Origin: Clostridiales bacterium UBA7001
GTDB lineage: Bacteria; Bacillota; Clostridia; TANB77; CAG-508
Length of the DNA: 5,371 nt
Direction of reading: 5' to 3'
NCBI GenBank assembly: GCA_002449785.1
Contig: DJXP01000062.1
Span: 1-5,371, forward strand
A program made the position numbers and the translations under genes. The notes below the pieces were generated by a model. The model saw only the letters and a list, made by a program, of their open reading frames with translations. It ran no database searches and was not told the DNA's origin. The first letter of the stretch is position 1, and every line of letters begins with the position of its first letter. Below, in pieces: positions 1 through 4,800 of the stretch.

Positions 1-44
1 GTAATATTGTTAACAAGTTAGACAAAATAATAGGAGAAATAAAA

Positions 45-611
45 ATGGAATTATTTGAAATAATAGCAATAGGAATTGGACTAGCTATGGATGCTTTTGC
101 TGTATCTATATGTAAAGGTCTGTCAATGAAAAAAATAGATTGGAAAAAAGCAATAATCATTGCATTATATTTTGGAATATTTCAAGCATTAATGCCCATT
201 TTGGGATATTTTTTAGGAAGTACATTTAGTTCATTTGTTCAAAGTGTAGACCATTGGATTGCTTTTATATTATTAGCAATAATTGGTGGAAATATGATAA
301 AAGATTCTACAGATGATGAGGTAGAAAAGAGAAATGATAAAGTTGATGTGAAAACTATGCTTTTATTGGCTATTGCAACAAGTATTGATGCATTAGCAGT
401 TGGTGTAACATTTGCTTTTTTTGAAGTTAATCTATTACTTTCAATATCAATTATAGGAATAATTACTTTTGTATTGTCTTTTTTAGGAGTAATAATTGGA
501 AACAAATTTGGAGATAAATTTCAAAACAGAGCAGAACTTGCAGGAGGTATTGTTTTAATAATAATAGGATTAAAAATCTTATTAGAGCATTTAGGAATAT
601 TAGCATTATAA
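45..611 (+). CDS. mntP: MntP family manganese efflux pump
   Basis: Putative inner-membrane Mn(II) exporter that lowers cytoplasmic manganese when it is in excess. The 188-aa product matches the usual length of MntP/YebN proteins and is almost entirely hydrophobic, with about six membrane segments arranged as two related halves. Each half carries the family's signature acidic motif: GLAMDAFAVS near residues 12-21 (Asp16) and ATSIDALAVG at 111-120 (Asp115). Aspartates at these places are known to be required for transport in the E. coli protein. A charged cytoplasmic loop (about residues 86-103, DSTDDEVEKRND) separates the halves. The ATG is preceded by AGGAG at 32-36, a normal spacing. Only 44 bases of upstream sequence are present, so its promoter, and any manganese riboswitch such as yybP-ykoY that often precedes this gene, would lie outside the window. 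The family call is very secure; metal specificity is by homology. Confidence 0.95.
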   Translation: MELFEIIAIGIGLAMDAFAVSICKGLSMKKIDWKKAIIIALYFGIFQALMPILGYFLGSTFSSFVQSVDHWIAFILLAIIGGNMIKDSTDDEVEKRNDKVDVKTMLLLAIATSIDALAVGVTFAFFEVNLLLSISIIGIITFVLSFLGVIIGNKFGDKFQNRAELAGGIVLIIIGLKILLEHLGILAL

Positions 612-647
612 ATAGATAAATAGTAATTTATAAGGGAGGTAATTATA

Positions 648-1295
648 GTGAACTACAAGGTAATTGATAAAGAAAAATATTATAGAAAAGGAGTATTTCG
701 ACATTTTTCAGAGGATTGTCATTGTTCAACTTCAATGACTGCAAGAATCGATGTTAGTGAACTTGTTCACTATTCTAAAGAGAAAGGAACAAAATTCTAT
801 ATTAACTTTCTTTACATACTATCAAAAGTTCTTAATTCTCGTGAAGATTATAGGATGGGATATCTTTGGAAAACAGATGAATTAATATGTTATGATGTGA
901 TTAATCCCACTCAGTATGTATTCCATGAGGAAACTGAAACTTGTACTCCTGTATATACAAAATATGATGAGAACTATGAAAGGTTTTATGTTAATGCGTT
1001 GAAAGATGTAGAAGATGCGAAAAAAACAAACGAATATATGTTAGATATGGAAAATCATCCAAATTGGTTTGATGCATCATTTATATCATGGTTATCTTAT
1101 GATTCTTTGAATATTGAGTTGCCTGATGCTAATATGTTTTTAGCACCAATTATTAATTGGGGAAAATATAGAGAAGAAAATGGTAGACTTGTTATGCCTG
1201 TATCTGTTCGTTTGAATCATGCAATTGCGGATGGATATTTGGTCGCAAATGTATTTCGTTTGTTAGAGCAAGAAATCAAGTCGTTTATTAAATGA
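648..1295 (+). CDS. CatA-like acetyltransferase (chloramphenicol acetyltransferase family)
   Basis: Cytoplasmic acetyl-CoA-dependent O-acetyltransferase of the trimeric type-A chloramphenicol acetyltransferase fold. The 215-aa length is typical. Family landmarks appear in order: an N-terminal YYRKGVFRHF block (residues 11-20, corresponding to the W.RKEHF block), SWLSYDSLNIEL at 147-158 with Ser150 at the place of the transition-state-stabilising Ser148, an AP...W.KY segment at 166-174, and LPVSV-like MPVSVRLNHAIADGY at 183-197 giving catalytic His191 and structural Asp195-Gly196. The first His of the usual HHxxxDG motif is Asn (NHAIADG), as in many CAT-like proteins of uncertain substrate, so drug resistance should not be assumed. 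The start is GTG at 648, set by GGAGGT at 635-640. It lies 36 bp after mntP with no visible terminator, so read-through is possible. Arg codons are CGN in 4 of 10 cases, against 2 of 32 in all other genes here, which hints at a different origin. Confidence 0.88.
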   Translation: MNYKVIDKEKYYRKGVFRHFSEDCHCSTSMTARIDVSELVHYSKEKGTKFYINFLYILSKVLNSREDYRMGYLWKTDELICYDVINPTQYVFHEETETCTPVYTKYDENYERFYVNALKDVEDAKKTNEYMLDMENHPNWFDASFISWLSYDSLNIELPDANMFLAPIINWGKYREENGRLVMPVSVRLNHAIADGYLVANVFRLLEQEIKSFIK

Positions 1296-1384
1296 TGAAC
1301 AAAATAATAAATTACAATTTAGCAATTAAATCAGAATATTTTGATATTGAGAACAAAAAATAAAATTTTATATTAAATAAATGA

Positions 1385-1419
1385 TAAAGAGGATTTCCTA
1401 TTCTAGAACACCCTCTTTA
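1385..1419 (-). terminator. Possible weak terminator hairpin at the 3' end of the LysR gene
   Basis: Perfect 8-bp inverted repeat TAAAGAGG (1385-1392) and CCTCTTTA (1412-1419) enclosing a 19-base loop. The stem begins inside the last codons of the regulator and straddles its TAG stop. Reading leftward on the minus strand, the stem is followed by T-rich sequence (ATCATTTATTT) but not by a clean run of T. In the other direction no T run follows, so it does not look like a terminator for the acetyltransferase gene. It may be a weak intrinsic terminator or an RNA-end-stabilising hairpin; the large loop lowers confidence. Confidence 0.4.
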
Positions 1420-2315
1420 ACTTCATCCTCCAGTTTATTAGATATATTATTTTTTAATTCTTCTAAAAATTTTTTACTTGGTTCAGAAAATACCTGATAC
1501 TTTTTCCATATAATCATGATATTAGACATTAGTTTAGGTTTTAAAGGCTTAAAAACTAAATTACTAATATTAGTAGTATTTATTAAATGATCAATACAAA
1601 AAGCATTTCCAATGCCTTCTTCAACCATTAAACCAGCATTATAAATAAGATTGTATTTTGCAACAATGTTTAAGTCATGTTTTCTATTTTCAAACCAATT
1701 TTTTAAGTTAGGAGCATCATTTGTTTGAGTAGGGAAAATAAGAGGCATTTTGGTCATATCATTTAATGTTATATATTCTTTATCCACAAAAGGATCATCT
1801 TTTTTCATTAATATGCCCCAATTATCAAAGTAAGGAAGTTTAATAAAATCATATTTTTTTAAATCTGCAACTCCCATAAGAACGCCAAAATCTAATAAAC
1901 CTTTATCAATTCTTTCACAGATGTCATCTCCGTTTCCACTATACATTTGAAAATGTATTTTGGGATATTTATCAGAAAGAGATTTTATAGTTTGCGTAAT
2001 TATTTTCATCCCATCAGACTCTCCACCACCAATTAAGATTTCGCCAGATAAATCATTATTATTTTGTATAAATTCATTACTTGTTTTATCAACTAAATCT
2101 ATAATTTCTTGAGCTCTTTTTCTTAATAATATACCATCATTAGTCAAAGTTATTTTTCTGTTACTTCTAATAAATAAATCTTTTCCAAGTTCTTTTTCTA
2201 ATCTTTGTATAACCTTTGTAAGTCCTGGTTGACTAATATATAAAGACTCTGATGCAAGTTTTATACTTTCTTCTCTAGCAACAGCTAAAAAATATCTTAA
2301 ATCGCTTATTTCCAT
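1398..2315 (-). CDS. LysR family transcriptional regulator
   Basis: DNA-binding regulator of the LysR type, 305 aa from the chosen ATG, a typical length. The N-terminal winged helix-turn-helix runs over about residues 1-62 (DLRYFLAVAREES, then ASESLYISQPGLTKVIQRLEK, then LGKDLFIRSNRKITLT), followed by the linker helix (about 63-88). The periplasmic-binding-like effector domain starts at SGEILIGGGES (about residue 90) and runs to near residue 290. The open frame extends three codons further to a GTG at 2324, but the first G of that GTG is also the last G of AAGGAG (2324-2329), so the ATG at 2315 with an 8-base spacer is the real start. The gene is divergent from the five-gene operon beginning at 2461 and has its own consensus promoter and a shared palindrome. 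By LysR-family habit it probably controls that operon and itself. The effector cannot be predicted. Confidence 0.93.
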   Translation of the reverse strand: MEISDLRYFLAVAREESIKLASESLYISQPGLTKVIQRLEKELGKDLFIRSNRKITLTNDGILLRKRAQEIIDLVDKTSNEFIQNNNDLSGEILIGGGESDGMKIITQTIKSLSDKYPKIHFQMYSGNGDDICERIDKGLLDFGVLMGVADLKKYDFIKLPYFDNWGILMKKDDPFVDKEYITLNDMTKMPLIFPTQTNDAPNLKNWFENRKHDLNIVAKYNLIYNAGLMVEEGIGNAFCIDHLINTTNISNLVFKPLKPKLMSNIMIIWKKYQVFSEPSKKFLEELKNNISNKLEDEVKEGVLE

Positions 2316-2323
2316 ACATTTCA

Positions 2324-2329
2324 CTCCTT
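2324..2329 (-). promoter_or_regulatory. Ribosome binding site deciding the LysR start
   Basis: AAGGAG on the minus strand. Its final G is the first base of the upstream in-frame GTG, so that GTG cannot be used efficiently. The ATG at 2315 is 8 bases away, the ideal distance. This sets the start of the regulator at MEISDLRYFL, which is also the usual beginning of LysR proteins. Confidence 0.85.
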
Positions 2330-2342
2330 AAAAATCAAAAAC

Positions 2343-2371
2343 ATTATATTACATTTTCGAATAACTGTCAA
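2343..2371 (-). promoter_or_regulatory. Sigma-A promoter of the LysR gene
   Basis: On the minus strand, TTGACA (2371-2366) and TATAAT (2348-2343) are both perfect consensus hexamers separated by exactly 17 bp. The predicted transcription start is near 2336, giving a leader of about 20 bases ahead of the ATG at 2315. Such a strong promoter for a regulator suggests it is held down by autorepression or that the protein is made constitutively. The palindrome at 2385-2404 is centred near position -58 of this transcript. Confidence 0.85.
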
Positions 2372-2384
2372 TTATATATACATA

Positions 2385-2404
2385 TAACAAATAAGTATTT
2401 GTTA
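2385..2404. promoter_or_regulatory. Candidate LysR operator: 20-bp palindrome
   Basis: Two perfect 9-base arms, TAACAAATA and TATTTGTTA, separated by the two bases AG. The element lies between the divergent promoters. Its right arm contains the whole -35 hexamer (TTGTTA, 2399-2404) of the rightward operon promoter, with its centre near -40 of that transcript and near -58 of the regulator's transcript. LysR proteins typically bind AT-rich dyads with a T-N11-A core in the gap between themselves and the divergent target. Position and symmetry support an operator; binding by this protein is inferred. Confidence 0.7.
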
Positions 2405-2427
2405 ATTGTAATAAAGTAAAGTATAAT
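2399..2427 (+). promoter_or_regulatory. Sigma-A promoter of the five-gene operon
   Basis: TTGTTA (2399-2404, four of six consensus bases) and perfect TATAAT (2422-2427) are spaced by 17 bp. Transcription should begin near 2434, leaving a short leader of about 27 bases before the ATG at 2461. The -35 box sits inside the palindrome at 2385-2404, so protein bound there would compete with or contact RNA polymerase directly. No other promoter is apparent in the very short gaps between the downstream genes. Confidence 0.75.
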
Positions 2428-2460
2428 GTAATTGAAAAAATAAAGGAGAGTTAAGAACAA

Positions 2461-2697
2461 ATGAGGGGAGAACAAGACTTAAAAGATGCAATTAAACAAA
2501 ATTTAATTGATAGTGGATGTAATAAGAAACAAATTGAGAAGTTTTTTGAACTATATGAGCAAAGGCAAAAAGATGAAATAATAACAATGTTAAAGGAACA
2601 CAAAGAAAATTTATTAAAAAAATTAAGATTAGACAAAAAAGAGATTGATGATTTAGATTATTTAATTTTGGACATTCAAAATAATTTTAAAATTTGA
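2461..2697 (+). CDS. Small charged helical protein of unknown function
   Basis: First gene of the operon; 78 aa, cytoplasmic, with no signal peptide or membrane segment. The sequence is rich in Lys, Glu and Asp and predicted helical throughout: a short N-terminal helix (QDLKDAIKQNLIDSG), a turn with the only Cys (GCNKKQIEKFFELYEQ, Cys20), and a long helix to the C-terminus ending KKEIDDLDYLILDIQ. The heptad-like spacing of Leu and Ile in residues 40-75 suggests dimerisation or a small helical bundle. It resembles small uncharacterised proteins of gut Clostridia that end in a similar D-x-L-D-Y-L-I motif; this is recalled resemblance, not a search. AAGGAG at 2443-2448 precedes the ATG with a rather long 12-base gap, so translation may be modest. 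The gene ends with TGA inside the next gene's ribosome binding site. Being promoter-proximal it could be a regulatory partner, but no function can be assigned. Confidence 0.8.
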   Translation: MRGEQDLKDAIKQNLIDSGCNKKQIEKFFELYEQRQKDEIITMLKEHKENLLKKLRLDKKEIDDLDYLILDIQNNFKI

Positions 2698-2709
2698 GGA
2701 GTTTAAGTT

Positions 2710-3357
2710 ATGAATAAGAAATTAATTATATATATCGTTATAGGTTTAATAATTTTAGCACTAATAATTGCCATTATTTTAATTAACAAACAAAATACAA
2801 ATAGAAACGAATTAGAAACAAATCAAAACTATAGTAATAAGGAGAATATAAAAAGCAATGAGAATATACAAAAAAATATTTCTTCTAATCATAGTATAGA
2901 AGATGTATATATTACAACTGAAACCAATTCTGCAAAAACAGATAATGCTACAGAAACTTCAATCCAAGAACAAGTAAAGGAAGAAATAAAAAAGGAAAAT
3001 ATAGATATGATAAAAATAAAAGTTAATAGTAATGTTTTAGAGGTTAAATTAGAAGATAATGAAGCTACAAGAAGTCTAGTAGAAAAATTAAAAAATGGAG
3101 ATATTAGTGTAAATGCAAATGAGTATGGTGGATTTGAAAAAGTTGGAAATTTAGGATTTAGTTTACCACGAAATGATGAAAGTATAACTACATCAGCAGG
3201 AGATATAGTTTTGTATCAAGGAAATCAAATATCATTATTTTATAATTCAAATTCATGGAGTTACACAAAACTAGGAAAAGTTCAAAATGTAAGTGGAGCA
3301 GAATTAAAGAATATATTAGGTTCAGGAAATGTAACTTTAATATTAAGTATAGATTAA
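2710..3357 (+). CDS. Membrane-anchored cyclophilin-like-fold protein
   Basis: 215-aa protein with three parts. Residues 1-27 are NKK followed by an unbroken hydrophobic helix (about 5-26), a membrane anchor or uncleaved signal with no lipobox Cys. Residues 28-97 are a low-complexity Asn/Ser/Thr/Glu/Lys linker. Residues 99-215 form a compact domain of the cyclophilin-like beta-barrel family, recognisable from IKIKVNSNVLEVKLEDN, then ATRSLVEKL, the GDIVLYQGNQISLFY strand pair (164-178), NSWSYTKLGKV (181-191) and a terminal LKNILGSGNVTLIL. The positive-inside rule places the domain outside the membrane. The name describes the fold: these proteins are not established prolyl isomerases, and their ligand is unknown. 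GAGGAG (2696-2701) overlaps the stop of the preceding gene, implying co-translation, and the next gene begins within 12 bp. A second protein of the same plan begins at 4801. Confidence 0.82.
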   Translation: MNKKLIIYIVIGLIILALIIAIILINKQNTNRNELETNQNYSNKENIKSNENIQKNISSNHSIEDVYITTETNSAKTDNATETSIQEQVKEEIKKENIDMIKIKVNSNVLEVKLEDNEATRSLVEKLKNGDISVNANEYGGFEKVGNLGFSLPRNDESITTSAGDIVLYQGNQISLFYNSNSWSYTKLGKVQNVSGAELKNILGSGNVTLILSID

Positions 3358-3361
3358 AGGA
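3356..3361 (+). promoter_or_regulatory. Ribosome binding site deciding the DUF3737 start
   Basis: AAAGGA overlaps both the TAA stop of the preceding gene and the A of the first in-frame ATG (3361). That ATG therefore cannot use it. The in-frame ATG at 3370 lies 8 bases downstream and gives MELIENK, the usual beginning of the family. The overlap with the upstream stop suggests translational coupling. Confidence 0.7.
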
Positions 3362-3369
3362 TGGTAAAA

Positions 3370-4224
3370 ATGGAATTAATAGAAAATAAGAATTATGATG
3401 AAGAAAGAGCTTTATATAATATAAAAGATACAGAGGTTAAAAATTGTATATTTGCAGGACCACAGGATGGAGAATCAGTCTTAAAAGAAACAAGAAATAT
3501 TGTTGTAGATAAATGTAAATTTTCTTTAAGATATCCAATGTGGCATGTACAGAAATACGAACTTCTAAACTCTGAATTAGATGATAAAACAAGAGCTTCT
3601 TTATGGTATTCAAATGATGGGAAAATAAAAGAAACAACAATAACAGGAGTTAAATCATTAAGAGAATGTAATAATACATTGATAGAAAATTGTAAGATAG
3701 ATTCAGTAGAATTTGGATGGAAAACTAATAATACTGAAATGAAAAATACAGAAATAGTATCAGAGTATATATTTTTAGATAGTAAAAATATAAAATTAGA
3801 TAAAGTTAATTTTAAAGGGAAATATTCTTTCCAATATACAGAAAATGTAGAAATTACAAACTCTATATTAGATACAAAAGATGCTTTTTGGCATTCTAAA
3901 AATGTAATAGTAAAGGATAGTGTTGTAAAAGGCGAATACTTGGCATGGTTTTCAGAAGGCTTAACTCTAATTAACTGTAAAATAATAGGTACGCAACCTT
4001 TATGTTACTGTAAGAATTTAAAATTAATTAATTGTGAAACCGAAGACTGTGATTTAGCATTTGAATATTCAGAAGTCCAAGCAGATATTAAAGGAAATAT
4101 TATTTCAATAAAAAATCCAAAATCTGGAGTAATAAAAGTAGATAGTATAAACGAAATAATAAATGAAGATTCTATTATGGAAGTTAATGGCAAAATATTA
4201 ATTAGAGAGAAAGTAATTAAATAA
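3370..4224 (+). CDS. DUF3737 family beta-helix protein
   Basis: 284 aa from the chosen ATG; the frame extends three codons up to 3361, but that ATG overlaps the ribosome binding site. The N-terminus, NYDEERALYNIKDTEVKNC followed by FAGPQDGESVLKE, is characteristic of DUF3737 proteins, which are common in Firmicutes and lack an assigned activity. The body is a right-handed parallel beta-helix: about ten rungs of 19-21 residues, each with an aromatic or hydrophobic cluster at the same turn (PMWH 56-59, SLWY 77-80, SLRE 96-99, FGW 115-117, IFLD 134-137, SFQY 153-156, AFWH 172-175, AWFS 192-195, LCYC 211-214, FEYS 231-234) and an N-[IVL]-x-[IVL] strand after it. There is no signal peptide, so it is probably cytoplasmic, unlike the neighbours with anchors. 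Related beta-helices include pectate lyases and polygalacturonases, but no catalytic set from those is evident. It is embedded in the operon 12 bp after one gene and 17 bp before the next. Confidence 0.88.
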   Translation: MELIENKNYDEERALYNIKDTEVKNCIFAGPQDGESVLKETRNIVVDKCKFSLRYPMWHVQKYELLNSELDDKTRASLWYSNDGKIKETTITGVKSLRECNNTLIENCKIDSVEFGWKTNNTEMKNTEIVSEYIFLDSKNIKLDKVNFKGKYSFQYTENVEITNSILDTKDAFWHSKNVIVKDSVVKGEYLAWFSEGLTLINCKIIGTQPLCYCKNLKLINCETEDCDLAFEYSEVQADIKGNIISIKNPKSGVIKVDSINEIINEDSIMEVNGKILIREKVIK

Positions 4225-4241
4225 ATAGGAGGAATTAAAAA

Positions 4242-4784
4242 ATGAGTAAAAAAGTTGTAGTCGTATCAAGTAGTTTTAGAAAAAACGGAAATAGTGAAAC
4301 TTTGGCAAATGAATTTATAAGAGGAGCAAAAGAAACTGGAAATGAAGTAGAAACAATATATCTTCGTGATATTACATTAAATTATTGTAGAGGTTGTTTT
4401 GCTTGCTTAAAATTAAATCATTGCGTTATAGATGATGATGCAAAAGAATTAATGGAAAAGGTTAGAACAGCTGATGTTCTATGCTTTGCAACACCAATTT
4501 ATTATTATGCAGTAAGTGGGCAGTTAAAAACATTTTTAGATAGAATGAATCCAATATATGGAGTAGGGCATAATTTTAAAGATATTTACCTATTAACAGC
4601 AGCAAATGATACAGATTCAAAAGCAATGGACGGAGCAATAAAAGATATTGAAGGTTGGGTAGAATGCTTTGAAGGCGTAACTTTAAAAGGTGTTGTAAAA
4701 GGAACTGGTGCAAATGATGTCGGAGATATATTGAGCCATAAAGATAAATTAGAAGAAGCCTATAATTTAGGAAAGAATATATAG
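4242..4784 (+). CDS. Flavodoxin-fold NAD(P)H/FMN oxidoreductase, iron-sulfur-flavoprotein-like
   Basis: 180-aa cytoplasmic flavoprotein of the NADPH-dependent FMN reductase superfamily. The first strand VVVVSSSFRKNGNSETLAN (residues 5-23) supplies the FMN phosphate-binding loop. TPIYYYAVSGQLKTFLDR (84-101) is the second flavin-binding motif, typical of this group. Between them lie Cys49, Cys52, Cys55 and Cys61, a CX2CX2CX5C pattern like the compact cluster motif of archaeal and clostridial iron-sulfur flavoproteins, so a [4Fe-4S] cluster is possible. Many close relatives keep these cysteines without demonstrated cluster binding. It probably transfers electrons from NAD(P)H or ferredoxin to a small acceptor such as a quinone, nitro compound or oxygen; the substrate is unknown. 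AGGAGG (4227-4232) is 9 bases before the ATG. It is the only recognisable enzyme in the operon, so it likely defines the redox character of the system. The C-terminal region after residue 150 is variable in the family. Confidence 0.88.
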   Translation: MSKKVVVVSSSFRKNGNSETLANEFIRGAKETGNEVETIYLRDITLNYCRGCFACLKLNHCVIDDDAKELMEKVRTADVLCFATPIYYYAVSGQLKTFLDRMNPIYGVGHNFKDIYLLTAANDTDSKAMDGAIKDIEGWVECFEGVTLKGVVKGTGANDVGDILSHKDKLEEAYNLGKNI

Positions 4785-4800
4785 TTTGGAGGTGAGATTA

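Noticed and set aside
7..16. TTGTTAACAA palindrome upstream of mntP, sharing TTGTTA with the candidate LysR operator
   Set aside because: Only 10 bp, no second element, and such AT-rich palindromes are expected by chance; the upstream sequence needed to judge it is outside the window.
239..505. 88-codon open frame on the minus strand inside mntP
   Set aside because: Lies wholly opposite the well-supported mntP gene; low-complexity product with no family resemblance. A shadow of the AT-rich coding strand.
45..1295. mntP and the acetyltransferase as a functional operon
   Set aside because: The 36-bp gap and lack of a terminator allow co-transcription, but the products have no functional link and the second gene has different codon use, so I do not claim a shared role.
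1360..1371. ATAAAATTTTAT palindrome in the convergent gap
   Set aside because: Pure A/T palindrome with no loop and no adjacent T run; not credible as a terminator or binding site in this base composition.
2451..2636. 61-codon minus-strand frame opposite the small operon leader gene
   Set aside because: Ser/Cys/Phe-rich product typical of antisense to Lys/Glu-rich coding sequence, and it covers the start region and ribosome binding site of a better-supported gene.
3437..3640. Minus-strand frame opposite the DUF3737 gene (also 4005-4193)
   Set aside because: Both lie inside a gene with clear family sequence; products show no domain and no convincing ribosome binding site was sought out or needed to explain them.
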